Shown: positions 43,473 to 52,924 of the stretch, piece after piece
How the letters are laid out: each line of letters opens with the position of its first letter
Position numbering within the stretch: position 1 is the first letter of the stretch
Source: Nocardia neocaledoniensis
GTDB lineage: Bacteria; Actinomycetota; Actinomycetes; Mycobacteriales; Mycobacteriaceae
Reading direction: 5' to 3'
Assembly: GCF_003182135.1 (NCBI RefSeq)
Contig: NZ_QGTL01000016.1
Coordinates: 1-64,000, forward strand
Length of the DNA stretch: 64,000 nt
Translations under genes and position numbers: made by a program
The notes under the pieces: model-generated
What the model saw: the letters and a program-made list of their open reading frames with translations, nothing else
Databases searched by the model: none
Told to the model about the DNA's origin: nothing

Positions 43473-43926
43473 TGTCGTCACCGGAGATCACCCTGGATAC
43501 CGGCTCATCACCCTCAAAACGGTCACCAAAACGGTCACAGCGGGATACTCGGACGTCGTCCATAAAGGGTGGTCTACCGGCTGGTTTAGGCCGCTGTCGG
43601 GCCGAACCGGCGGCGATTTGGCGTGTTCGACAGCTGCACGGCCTACTTCAAAAGCGGTTCACAACTTTCCTCGATTCTGAGTGAGTGCGTGGACATGTCG
43701 CCCGCGAGCTCGCCTCGCCTTCGGCGTGTCGGAGCGCGACACGCCGAAGGAATCCGATGCAAGGCAAATGGCCAGCTAATCAGAAGTTGGTCATGGATGG
43801 GAGTATGGATATTCGAATCTGTGCATTTGGTCGCCTGGTTGGGGCGGGTGTTTGTTCTGAGCGGCCGGGAGACTAACCCTCGGACCCTGCCCGTTACCAC
43901 CGAGTTCGTGGCCGACATCTGGCGAT
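43473..43926. other. Non-coding left edge of the accessory island
   Basis: No supported gene in about 450 bases. It holds a tandem direct repeat (AAAACGGTCAC at 43516-43526 and 43528-43538) and a strong hairpin listed separately. Base composition drops noticeably compared with glcB. No integrase remnant or tRNA is recognised here. Confidence 0.5.
43718..43750. terminator. Perfect 14-bp stem-loop
   Basis: CCTTCGGCGTGTCG / CGACACGCCGAAGG with loop GAGCG. It lies downstream of the HNH gene on the minus strand and could terminate it. It also looks like a dispersed hairpin element. Confidence 0.5.
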
Positions 43927-44655
43927 TCAATCAACCTCTGGCTCGGGCTCGTCGGAGCGTTTGGTATCGAAACCGGTCGCACACGGTTCCGCGGATTGTT
44001 CAGTATCAGCCGACGCGTGTGTGTTCTCGACGGGTTTGGAGATCCGATGCATTGGGTGGTCGGGGTCTGATGCGATTCTGGCTTCGAACTCCTCCCATGC
44101 GACGATGTCTACCGGCTTACCACCGAACCACCGCTCGACCAGGTCAATACCCTTTTCTGTCAACGAAACGAAGCGCGCCGGTCTCCCCTGAGGAAGGTCG
44201 CGGTGCAGCTGAAGGGGATTGGGTCCGTCAGGTCGGCCGGACGGGAGTATCCAACGGTCATCGCGAAGTTGGACCATTCCGTCGGACAGCAGGTCCGAGA
44301 TCACCCACGTCATGCCATCGGAAATCATGGGTGTTCCGCGGCCCGGGGCGTAGTCGAACAGGAACCGCAAGAGCTTCAATTCCAGGTCGCTATAGCGCGA
44401 TGCCAAGACCCCCAGATTGACTTTGTACTGCTTCATTGACAGCACGTCAATCTCACCACGCGTCTTGCGGGCGTGGCAGGTGGGACACAGCGCAATGAGG
44501 TTGTCGAACTCGTGGCTTCGTACCTTGGTCCACTCGACGATGTGGTCGATCTCAACCGGGTGCTGGCGGCAGGTGGGAATCGCACATCGATGTCCAGCCT
44601 CGACAAGAACCTCACGGCGAAGTGCTGCTGGAATGGGCGGACGGGCATCAGGCAC
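43927..44655 (-). CDS. HNH endonuclease with a C-terminal winged-helix-like region
   Basis: 242 residues from a GTG start with a weak ribosome-binding site. The N-terminal 75 residues are an HNH nuclease: CAIPTC zinc pair, VEIDHIVEW with the catalytic His, NLIALCPTCHARK with Asn and second zinc pair. Residues about 85-185 (YSDLELKLLRFLFDYAP ... VSLTEKGIDLVERWFGG) look like a winged-helix domain, and the last 50 are acidic and probably disordered. It stands alone in the low-GC island near the STAND gene. A role in phage defence is plausible from context but not shown. Confidence 0.72.
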   Translation of the reverse strand: MPDARPPIPAALRREVLVEAGHRCAIPTCRQHPVEIDHIVEWTKVRSHEFDNLIALCPTCHARKTRGEIDVLSMKQYKVNLGVLASRYSDLELKLLRFLFDYAPGRGTPMISDGMTWVISDLLSDGMVQLRDDRWILPSGRPDGPNPLQLHRDLPQGRPARFVSLTEKGIDLVERWFGGKPVDIVAWEEFEARIASDPDHPMHRISKPVENTHASADTEQSAEPCATGFDTKRSDEPEPEVD

Positions 44656-44742
44656 ACCGACAGGCTACTTACCGCCTCCGACGGTCGTGTGATATCGATC
44701 TGAACGGGTTCGCCCTCAGGGGCCTGGGGTTCTGGACCCCGA

Positions 44743-45195
44743 TCAGTCTACTGACCTGACCTGCAGCATCTCTTTTAGGATCGCCACCGCGTCGTCGGTC
44801 TTGCCTGCTCGCATTCTGCGGAACATGGCCGCATTCTGCTGCCGCCGCAGCTGGGAGACCCTGCGGGAACGGTTCCACCTGTCGTGCGAGTGGAACCGTT
44901 CCCAAGCCGATTGCCTGCTCACGCCGAGTACCTTCGCAACCTCGTCCCAACTCATGCCGTACGTGCGTGCTAGCTCGACCTGCAACGCCAGCAGCCGCTC
45001 AGCTGCCGCCGCGATCTCAGAGGACGTAGCGATCCAGTCGGAAAGCTCGCCTTTTCCGGGGGTCGCTGATGCCCCGTCACGTTCCACCACCGCTGCCGCG
45101 TTCCGATGCGACGTCGAGAGCGTGAGGAGCGCCTTACCCAACTCGGCCAGGGCGTGAGCGTGAGCCTTCAGAGTGTTGCGATACTTGCGCGGCAC
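44743..45195 (-). CDS. Small helix-turn-helix protein
   Basis: 150 residues from a GTG start. Mostly helical; a Q/E/A-rich helix precedes a clear helix-turn-helix MSWDEVAKVLGVSRQSAWERF (about 80-100), similar to sigma region 4 or Xre-like recognition helices, followed by a basic stretch. Actinobacterial plasmids and islands often carry such small HTH proteins of unknown function. It is upstream of, and codirectional with, the HNH gene (88 bases apart), so the two may form an operon. A regulator of the island is the simplest reading. Confidence 0.6.
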   Translation of the reverse strand: MPRKYRNTLKAHAHALAELGKALLTLSTSHRNAAAVVERDGASATPGKGELSDWIATSSEIAAAAERLLALQVELARTYGMSWDEVAKVLGVSRQSAWERFHSHDRWNRSRRVSQLRRQQNAAMFRRMRAGKTDDAVAILKEMLQVRSVD

Positions 45196-45318
45196 CGTCC
45201 GATTCTGTCAGGTTTTCGCTGACACCATCGCCACAGGTGAAACGGGCGGAGTGGGCTTTGATCGCGAAGCCGGGTCGACCAGGTTGTGGTAGAACGGTTG
45301 TCGGTCGATCTTGGGGGC

Positions 45319-45477
45319 ATGCTGACATGGATATCCCTCGGTCTCACTGTGGCCGGTTCGCTCGCGACTGTCGTGCTGAAGTCGCGTGCTTACTTGCTGG
45401 CCTTCTACCTGTGGCGCAAGACGCGCGACATCGAGGTCTTGCAAGAAGTTGCGCGATTCGACCGGATCGTCAGGTGA
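45319..45477 (+). CDS. Possible small membrane protein
   Basis: 52 residues from an ATG preceded by GGGGG: one hydrophobic segment (WISLGLTVAGSLATVVL) followed by a basic-acidic amphipathic tail. Too short to judge by composition and without a recognised family. TAGAAC at 45288-45293 could be a -10 box. It may be a chance open frame; if real, a single-pass membrane peptide within the island. Confidence 0.3.
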   Translation: MLTWISLGLTVAGSLATVVLKSRAYLLAFYLWRKTRDIEVLQEVARFDRIVR

Positions 45478-46535
45478 GGACGCGGGGTATCGCCTCCGTT
45501 GCCGGAGGCACCGACGCGGCCGTGGGTCGTCATGAGAAGGCGGCCGAGCCAGCGTTTGCGGCGTGTGGTCCCCGAGGATCGTAGAGCCGAACTGCACGCC
45601 GTCGCCGGTGCGAAACTCGGCGAGATGCCTGGACACTCCGCCACCCTGCGTGAAATCACCTGACACACCGTTCAGGACGGAATTGATGCCGACCGAGTCG
45701 TAACCCGTTCCTGCCGTGTCAGAGACGGGGCTGCTGCAATGTTAGGTGACAGCCTGACTCGACGCCTGCGCCAATCGTCAGACCGGGAGTCGGTCTCGCC
45801 GCGGCACCCTCGCGCGAGCGGCATACGCCGCAGCGGCGGGATGACGGCACCACTTGCAGACTGATTATGTCAGGCAACAAGCCGTCGAGACTGTCCACGC
45901 CATCGCTCAGCGGAGCGCGGTTTCTGTGCGCGCCACCGAAATCCGACGGTTTGACCGGAATCAATACGGATTGACACGGCGGTGTCACGGAAGGCGATGA
46001 TGGCAAGCAGTATTGGCCAGAGACGAGCGCCTCAGAGAACTGGAACGTTCGCCAGGCCCATGTCCGCATCGAGTCTGCAGCACGCATGGGGCGTCCAAGT
46101 CCCGCTGCGAAGGCTACCCTGCGACGAAGGCTAGTCTTTGTGGCTACCTCCTCGGTTCGCATGCTGCGGATCGCGACGGTCCCCCTCTACCAAGAGGCTG
46201 GGAGTCAGCTCCAGCCATGTCGCGCAGGCGCCCGCGGACAGGCTCACGCCGCGCCGGTTGGGCTGTCACACCGATGGGTCAGCTGGACTCACCGGGGCTG
46301 TTCAGCGACCACCGCCGACGGTCAATGCAGTACCGGCAGTGGCGGAATGAGCGAGCTTCTGTTCTGCTCGACGTGGATGCGAGGCTCGGGGTGTTCGTCT
46401 GCGGCGGTGGAAGAAGGCGATTGTTGTACTGCATTGCCATCGTACGGCACCGGTTTCGAAACGCTGACGATGCAATGGCAATTGAAGGGCTACGCTGAAC
46501 GGTTGTTGACCGCGAGGATGGACCTAGACACCGCG
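45478..46535. other. Long region without a supported gene upstream of the STAND gene
   Basis: About 1.06 kb where all open frames have poor composition. The frame of the STAND gene stays open back to 46086, but that extension is rich in Cys, Ser and Trp and lacks a domain or ribosome-binding site. It may hold the promoter or decayed genes. Confidence 0.5.
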
Positions 46536-49500
46536 ATGGGGGTGGGTTACGTGGAACCGAGCAAGGGCGAAGTGGCTGCGCTGGTCGGCTTCGGAGGCCA
46601 GTTCGAGCTGGCAGCACGCATCGTTCTCGCAAAATTGGCCACTCTGGAGTGGATTCGAGTCGCCGACCCCAACGCAGGGGTCGCTGATGACTTCCAGTTC
46701 CAGTCAGGGGGGCGCCGCCACGCGCTTCAGGTCAAATGGTCGCAGGTGCCAGGATCCTTCACTTGGAGCGATCTCACCACAGGGGAGAAGGCCCAGAAAG
46801 GTCGACCTGCGAAGCCTGGACTGTTCACGCAATTGGCGACGGCTTGGCAGAGGCTACGCACGACAACGGCGGGTCCTCTCACGATTTACCTGTGCAGCAA
46901 CGACATTGCTTCGAATTCTGTTGCAGGCAGTCAAACTCCCCTTGGCCTGGCTAGGGCGTCGGTGCCCCACACCCTGGCGCGGTTTGTCATCCACGGCATC
47001 TCCCCTGTCCGGGAAGCAATTTCCGCTGGCTGCTTACAGTGGAGTGAGCTGGCCACGCTGCCTGCGGTCACGGATTGGGATCCGGTCTGGACGGCGTTGC
47101 GGAAGATAACCCCGCTCACCGATGAGGAGTTCGTCGGATTCATCGGGGCATTGGAGCTGCGTTTCGGAGTACAAGCGGTTGATCCGCTACTTCTGCCTGA
47201 CCAGGGAAGCGTAGACGACGATGTCGAACACCTTATGGTGACACTGTGGGATATTGTCCGCGAGCCTGAGCGACCCGAGCAACTCAGCCGTGAAGAGCTT
47301 CTGAACCGGCTGGGCTGGACCGACCGGCTCGCCTACCGGCATCCACACCGGTTCCCGATCCCGGCGGTCTACACAGCTAACCACGCCGCGCGAAACGCCT
47401 TGGAAGAGCGTATCGCCGAGTTCGACGGCGGCTACCTGGCGTTGATCGGCCCCGCAGGGTCGGGCAAGTCGACGCTGCTGGCCAGCATGAAGCTACCCGG
47501 CACTGTGGTTTACTACTACGCCTTCGTGCCAGACTCCCCGAATCCTCTCAGCAGTCGCGGCGAAGCCGACAGCTATCTGCACGACGTATCGCTAGCTCTG
47601 GAGGCGCGCGGCCTGCCACGCAGGGGGATCGCGAACGACCTGCACAGCCGTCGAGCAGTACTGCTTGATCAGCTGGAACAGGCAGGGCGGCGGTGGGCAC
47701 AACGACGGGAACCGACGATTCTCGTGATCGACGGCCTCGATCACGTACCACGGGAGCAGAACCCGACGCGGTCCTTCATCGAGGAACTGCCGGCACCTGC
47801 GGCGCTACCAAAGGGCGTTTTCGTCGTCCTGGGCACGCAGAGCGTGTCGATGCTGCGGCCCGAGATACGCACTGCCCTGGAGCTGCCCGGTCGCACGGTC
47901 GTCGTGCCGCCTCTGTCTGCTCAGGAGTCGCGCCAACTCATAGAGCTGAGCGGCGTGGGCTCCTGGATGTATGACAACCAGATCGAGAAGGCAGCCGAAG
48001 TCGGCGAAGGTCATCCACTGGCCTTGACCTATCTGCTCCAGGAATTGGCCGCACTACAAGAGCAAGACCCGCAGGCACGCCGAGTGTCGGCATGGGTTCT
48101 CCTGCACGAGGCTTCCGACTACGGTGGAGACATCCAAGCACGCTATCGTGTATACTTCCTCAGCGTAGGGTCGAATCCGGAGGTTCGGGATCTGCTGGGT
48201 ATGGTCGCGCGACTGCGCGTTCCGATCAATCCATCGTGGTTGGCGACGTGGGCGGATCCCGCCGTCGTCGCTACGTTCACCGAGACGACGGCCGCGTACT
48301 TCCGCCAGTCCGGCGACGATCTCCAATTCATTCACAACAGTTTCCGGCTGTTCCTTGTCGAGGAAACGGCCCGTGTCGGCATCTCGGTCAACGCTGACAG
48401 TGATCGCTACTTCCACCAGCGCTTGGCCGAGGTCTGTGCCGACGCACACGATGAGTGGCGCCTCTACGGTGAGGAGGAGATCGCACATCGATATTTGGCG
48501 CATCAACACGACCGTGTTCTAGAGCTCGCGACTCCCGACAAGCTCCTGCAATCTTTGGTGAACCTACGTCCAATCGAAACGGTCCGCGATCACACGCTGC
48601 TGGCTATGCGCTCGGCCATCTCCATCGATGACGCACCTATGCTGGTGTCGTTGCTGATATTCCTCAATGAAATCTGGGCACGCGACTACGTCCTTGAGAC
48701 CGCGGAGTTGGCGAAAACCCTTCTCCTGAGCGACCGCCGGATCGCCCTTGAGCACATCGTGCGGGCCAACACTCTTCGTGTCGAACCTGCCGATGCGGTG
48801 CGGCTTGCCGTCAAATTTGCCGCTGCGGGTGACTTCGACGCCGCACGGCAAATCGTTCGCGCCTGTGGCGGAATCACAGGCCTTCGCGACACCGCGAGAC
48901 GATCTGATACGGCGATCGCCGACTGGGCCAAAGTGACCTGGCTGCTGTCGGGCACCGACGCCGTTCTCGCCGAACTGGACCATCACCTGCCGGAAACGCG
49001 CGCAACAGACAACGCCGCCACGATCACTGATGCCTCAGATGATCGATTCACCGATGACGGCGAAGCGGAAGACCGCGCATACGGCCGCAATGTCACGCAC
49101 ATGGTCTGTTTGACCAGAGCGGTGGAAAGCCGTGATGAGATGGAGATCGACCGTCTCATAGCCCGGATCGACAGCGAAGCAGGACCGTCCTGGCGAGCGA
49201 ACGCGCGGCTGCGCAGAGCACAGGCGGCCTCGGAGGACCGGGTATCGGAGCGGGTGCTACAGCTCGTTGGTGAGATAGCAGCGATCGATGCTGGGGTCAC
49301 ATCAGAGGGAGACGATAGCGATGTAGATGTCACCGAGGCAGGCTCCGGCCATGCAGTAGGACTGGGAATCCGTGTAGCAAGTGCTGAACTCCTCGTCCGG
49401 CATGGATACTCCGCCTCGCCCGAGGTCGACGCCCTGGTCCCGCCGGGGACGGTGCCAGCTTGGCCGTCGCGAAGCTACACGCGGGAGGAGGGGCTGTCCG

Positions 49501-52500
49501 CTTACGGAACGTGGATAGCTCTGTACCGGCTGCGCAGGATGAAACGAGATCCCTCCCTGGAGCAGCCGCTGGCCCCGTCTAACGTGACCGATGACCCATA
49601 TCGGGAGCGCTTGCGGCTGGCACTGAGGGCGCTCGCCGATCTGGAAGGCCAGCAGCGCCTGGCAGAACTCGGACTCGACGAGACCCCTCATGTCGCGTCG
49701 ATGGCGCGTCCCATTATCCGACTCCGCGAGTTGTCTCCCGGCCGCGACCGGCACTCTATGGCGTTGAGTGAATTGTCGAGCGTCTTCCGCGACCTGCAGG
49801 CTCGCACCATCAAGGTCGCGGTGAAGTCCGGGGGACATGATGGACTGATGCGGCTTCTCGCCGAATATGACACTGCGTGGACTGATCTTGACCGCAGATC
49901 TTATTGGTCGCCCGAACAACGGCAGGCGGTCATCACGGCCGCGTTGATCACCGATCCCCAGTCTCGATCATGGGCTGTGGAATGGCTCAGAAGACTCGAC
50001 ACCGAAATCGACGCATTTCACGATGAGCCGTACAGCCGGGCGACTCGATATCTCGCCCAGGCGCAGGCGTGGGCAGCCGCGCAGGAGCACGATGCCGCGC
50101 TTCGGTGCGTCCAACAGGCTGTGCGAGCATCGATGAGTCTCGGCGCAAGCGATCACGACCAGCAATTGAGCGAATGGGTCGACTGGCTCGCCGAGGCCAC
50201 CGCGTCAGGATTGCTGGAACCCGTCGAGTTCGACTCCGCTGCCTGCCGGTATGCCGAACGCTTGGCGGTAGCGGCCGATGTTGCAGGGCTGCAGGCATCC
50301 GATGCCGCCGAGCGACTGCTCGAACTCACCTTCGTTCAACGCCCGGCATTGGGGTGCGAACTGGCTGAACGGCTGTGCAACGCTGGAGTTCTCAGTGAAG
50401 AGAAGATGATCGAGGCCATCACAGGGGCCGCGTGTCGACATCCCGAGATCCCGGTTGCTGATGCGGCCACCATCGCCGCTCGACTGCTGTATCCGATCGC
50501 GACCGCGCCACCTGCCCGCATCGAGGAGACCCTGGAGTCACGCGAAGATCTCGATGGATCGGCTATGCGGACACTCACGGATGCTGCGGCAGTCTGCCCG
50601 ATCCCTCTGCCAGTTCACGCCCCACACCAGGCTTCGTCGGACGTGATCTCCTCGGGTACGCCACGCGTGGAATCGGACCAACCACAGATTAACTCGACCG
50701 GATCACTCCTGACACTGATGCGCACGGCCGATTCGATTGCCGGCACCGCACCGATGGGAGGCTGGGATGAGACTGTCCAGCGTCTGACGTCGACAGGTAC
50801 GGTGCCTCTGGCAACCGCGCGAGCTCTGATCGAGCAAGCCACCCGTATCGGTCTACGCGGGGCCGCATTGGGAACCCTGATAGCACTTGCAGCCCGCTCA
50901 GGTGATGTAGTTGTTGCTGAACGCACCCTCACCGATGAGTTGAGCCGCACCGGCGGATGGGGATGGTTGCGCCACGCCGATGGAGGATCGCGACTAGCTC
51001 TGCTCGGCGCGGCACTCGCCGACCGCCGTCGAGAACTTGTGCGGCTCGCACGGCACGACGTCGCCAACTCTCTCGCATCCGGCTCGCTGTCAGGGAATCT
51101 CTCGCCTGATGACATCCGGCGCATCATCACAGTTGTCGCAGGGGACGATCTCATCGCCGCAGCATGGCCGCAGGTGGAGTCCCATCTCGATAGAATCATC
51201 ACCCCGCCGGTCGGGAGAACCGAAAACCCGATCGACCTCACCACGGTCACAACTACTAACCCCGTGGTGGTGCTCGCGCGGTGGGTGATGCAATTCCTCG
51301 GCCACCCGATCCGCCCGATCGACTTCGGCGCCCGACAGGCGCTGCAGACTCTGCACCACCGTCACCGCGAATCAGTCCAGCCGGTTCTCGCTGAAGCAAT
51401 CGACACCGGCGGTTGGAGAGCGGAAGCCGCTCTGCTGAGCCTGATAACGGCCCGACCCATTGAGCGAGTCAGGATAGTGTCAGCGGCGTTGGCTGAGGCA
51501 GTGGGTAGAGCAGCGGTCGGTCCGGACGGTATCTGCCGTGACCTTGCAGCTAATGTCGGCCACGACTATGGCATAGAAATACCTCGTCCGAGCGCCAAAA
51601 TATTGCCGACCGCCTACAACCTGGTACTGCCGAAACCTGCGCCTCGAACAATGCCCGAACTGGATCACCGCGGCGTGCCTTACCTGGACCTGCATGATCC
51701 CCAGCAGTTGGTCGCACCTTTCGATCAGGTACTGAAGTTGCTGGCCCGATGGTCGGAGCTGCAGGTGCCAGCCGTGCTCTACCGGGCGGCACGCGTTGCC
51801 GCCTCCAGCAGTGATCGGTGGATCGCTGCGGGTCATCAAGGACAAGCTGACCTGCTCAGTACCCGTCAACAGCGGCTTGGCTACCGGCCCTGGGCCTACA
51901 TGGCCGGCCGCCGCGGCTTGGCAACCGTGCTCGCCGAACTCGCCGACGCCGGACTGCTAAACAACATCCCGTCCCCGAGATCCCATCACCTCGGTCTCAT
52001 CGACGAGCGTCTGGTCGGCATCCAGCCAAACTCTATGCCCGACACCATGCCACTACCCTTCGTAGCCGAAACGTCACCCGCGCGCGACTTCCGACAATGG
52101 TGCGCGGAGACAGCCCTGGCAACGGAGCGATACATCGACGGCTACCTCAACAGCACCCACCACATTCTCGCCGAGAGCGGTAGCTGGCGGATTCTCGACG
52201 TGGGCCTGCCTGAGGAGGACCGCTCCCTCTACACCTTCCACGACTCACCGAGCAGGCCTCTACTTCGACCCCAGGCATGTCCGTGGGAACCGAACTTCGA
52301 CGGCGCCCAGCAATACCCCGAGTCTCCGGACCTCGAATGGGGAGCGCAAGAACTCGTCGTGCACGGACATGAGTACTTCAGCGACGCAGTCGAGATGACC
52401 TGGTTGGCCCTCCATCCCGCGGTAGGAGAGCAACTCGGTTGGCGACATGACACACAGAGTCCGTTCACCTGGGTCGGACACGACGGACGATGGCGCGCCC

Positions 52501-52730
52501 GGTCTCGTCTTTTCGCACAGGGGGATCTCACCCACACGTCTTATCGGGACGCCGTCGCCACGCACACCTGGCAGGTGCAACTCAGCGCCGCCGGCTACAC
52601 CGAACTGATAGGGGCGTGGCCACTCCTTCGCCGGGAACTGCAGGTAGACAGACGGCTGCCAGCAGATGGACGGGAGGGTAGGCCTGCCGAGCAAAAGAGT
52701 ACTGCCCGGGCGATTCTTGCTGGTCCGTGA
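46536..52730 (+). CDS. Giant nuclease-STAND NTPase protein, Avs/AVAST-like antiphage candidate
   Basis: About 2,064 residues from the ATG at 46536; ATG 46518 and GTG 46551 (with GGGGGTGGG upstream) are also possible. Residues 10-130 look like a PD-(D/E)XK nuclease of the Cap4/DUF4297 type: GFGGQFELA (18-26), then DD at 51-52 and QVKW at 65-68. A STAND NTPase follows: Walker A GPAGSGKST (305-313), Walker B ILVIDGLDHV (395-404), a GTQS sensor strand near 433-436, and the winged-helix GHPLAL (about 492-497). The remaining 1,500 residues are mostly helical, repeat-like, with a Trp-rich compact end. In Avs proteins such a C-terminal part recognises a phage protein, the NTPase oligomerises and the nuclease cuts DNA. 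No family partner genes are adjacent. Confidence 0.8.
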   Translation: MGVGYVEPSKGEVAALVGFGGQFELAARIVLAKLATLEWIRVADPNAGVADDFQFQSGGRRHALQVKWSQVPGSFTWSDLTTGEKAQKGRPAKPGLFTQLATAWQRLRTTTAGPLTIYLCSNDIASNSVAGSQTPLGLARASVPHTLARFVIHGISPVREAISAGCLQWSELATLPAVTDWDPVWTALRKITPLTDEEFVGFIGALELRFGVQAVDPLLLPDQGSVDDDVEHLMVTLWDIVREPERPEQLSREELLNRLGWTDRLAYRHPHRFPIPAVYTANHAARNALEERIAEFDGGYLALIGPAGSGKSTLLASMKLPGTVVYYYAFVPDSPNPLSSRGEADSYLHDVSLALEARGLPRRGIANDLHSRRAVLLDQLEQAGRRWAQRREPTILVIDGLDHVPREQNPTRSFIEELPAPAALPKGVFVVLGTQSVSMLRPEIRTALELPGRTVVVPPLSAQESRQLIELSGVGSWMYDNQIEKAAEVGEGHPLALTYLLQELAALQEQDPQARRVSAWVLLHEASDYGGDIQARYRVYFLSVGSNPEVRDLLGMVARLRVPINPSWLATWADPAVVATFTETTAAYFRQSGDDLQFIHNSFRLFLVEETARVGISVNADSDRYFHQRLAEVCADAHDEWRLYGEEEIAHRYLAHQHDRVLELATPDKLLQSLVNLRPIETVRDHTLLAMRSAISIDDAPMLVSLLIFLNEIWARDYVLETAELAKTLLLSDRRIALEHIVRANTLRVEPADAVRLAVKFAAAGDFDAARQIVRACGGITGLRDTARRSDTAIADWAKVTWLLSGTDAVLAELDHHLPETRATDNAATITDASDDRFTDDGEAEDRAYGRNVTHMVCLTRAVESRDEMEIDRLIARIDSEAGPSWRANARLRRAQAASEDRVSERVLQLVGEIAAIDAGVTSEGDDSDVDVTEAGSGHAVGLGIRVASAELLVRHGYSASPEVDALVPPGTVPAWPSRSYTREEGLSAYGTWIALYRLRRMKRDPSLEQPLAPSNVTDDPYRERLRLALRALADLEGQQRLAELGLDETPHVASMARPIIRLRELSPGRDRHSMALSELSSVFRDLQARTIKVAVKSGGHDGLMRLLAEYDTAWTDLDRRSYWSPEQRQAVITAALITDPQSRSWAVEWLRRLDTEIDAFHDEPYSRATRYLAQAQAWAAAQEHDAALRCVQQAVRASMSLGASDHDQQLSEWVDWLAEATASGLLEPVEFDSAACRYAERLAVAADVAGLQASDAAERLLELTFVQRPALGCELAERLCNAGVLSEEKMIEAITGAACRHPEIPVADAATIAARLLYPIATAPPARIEETLESREDLDGSAMRTLTDAAAVCPIPLPVHAPHQASSDVISSGTPRVESDQPQINSTGSLLTLMRTADSIAGTAPMGGWDETVQRLTSTGTVPLATARALIEQATRIGLRGAALGTLIALAARSGDVVVAERTLTDELSRTGGWGWLRHADGGSRLALLGAALADRRRELVRLARHDVANSLASGSLSGNLSPDDIRRIITVVAGDDLIAAAWPQVESHLDRIITPPVGRTENPIDLTTVTTTNPVVVLARWVMQFLGHPIRPIDFGARQALQTLHHRHRESVQPVLAEAIDTGGWRAEAALLSLITARPIERVRIVSAALAEAVGRAAVGPDGICRDLAANVGHDYGIEIPRPSAKILPTAYNLVLPKPAPRTMPELDHRGVPYLDLHDPQQLVAPFDQVLKLLARWSELQVPAVLYRAARVAASSSDRWIAAGHQGQADLLSTRQQRLGYRPWAYMAGRRGLATVLAELADAGLLNNIPSPRSHHLGLIDERLVGIQPNSMPDTMPLPFVAETSPARDFRQWCAETALATERYIDGYLNSTHHILAESGSWRILDVGLPEEDRSLYTFHDSPSRPLLRPQACPWEPNFDGAQQYPESPDLEWGAQELVVHGHEYFSDAVEMTWLALHPAVGEQLGWRHDTQSPFTWVGHDGRWRARSRLFAQGDLTHTSYRDAVATHTWQVQLSAAGYTELIGAWPLLRRELQVDRRLPADGREGRPAEQKSTARAILAGP

Positions 52731-52839
52731 GTAGCTGAGCAGTATCCGGCGGGACACAACAAACACGCATTTTTGACCGGATTCGATGGAAACGGTGGGA
52801 ATCGGCCAGCGCATCGATGAGGCGAAGTATATTGACTAC

Positions 52840-52890
52840 CAATAGTATTGGGTACCAACAGGTACCTTCGGGTCAACGGGAACCGTTGCC
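52840..52890. repeat. Cluster of short inverted and direct repeats beside the tRNA-like fragment
   Basis: ACCAATA-G-TATTGGGT forms an inverted repeat, GGTACC occurs twice separated by AACA, and CAACGG-GAA-CCGTTG (52874-52888) is a perfect 6-bp inverted repeat. Such clusters next to a tRNA end resemble arm-type sites of a tyrosine-recombinase attachment region. Confidence 0.35.
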
Positions 52891-52924
52891 AGGTCGTCGC
52901 AGGTTCAAATCCTGTCAGGCCGAC
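52891..52924 (+). other. tRNA 3'-end-like fragment, candidate attachment-site remnant
   Basis: GCAGG-TTCAAAT-CCTGT (52899-52915) has the T-arm layout with the invariant TTCAAAT loop, followed by a 7-base acceptor-like strand and a discriminator A. No matching acceptor 5' strand, D-arm or anticodon arm lies upstream, so this is not a complete tRNA gene. The C1-G72 pair and A73 it would imply fit tRNA-Pro. Integration of an element into a tRNA gene would leave such a piece at one end. Confidence 0.5.

Noticed and set aside
43516..43538. Tandem AAAACGGTCAC repeat as the start of a CRISPR or iteron array
   Set aside because: Only two copies, adjacent, with no spacers or further repeats.
44743..45477. 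Toxin-antitoxin pair made of the HTH protein and the small membrane peptide
   Set aside because: The genes are divergent, separated, and neither has a recognised toxin or antitoxin family; the pairing has no support.
45208..45666. 152-codon minus-strand open frame
   Set aside because: Overlaps another weak frame on the plus strand, lacks any recognisable motif and a start signal.
45719..46162. 147-codon minus-strand open frame between the HTH gene and the STAND gene
   Set aside because: No ribosome-binding site, no domain, and amino-acid use typical of chance frames in GC-rich DNA.
46086..46535. In-frame N-terminal extension of the giant STAND protein by 150 residues
   Set aside because: Composition is rich in Cys, Ser, Trp and Arg with no domain, no ribosome-binding site, and the nuclease-like segment begins right after it. 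A start near 46518-46551 is more natural.
52802..52924. Complete tRNA gene using TCGGCC as the acceptor 5' strand
   Set aside because: It would be over 120 bases long with no recognisable D-arm or anticodon loop; only the 3' part fits a tRNA.
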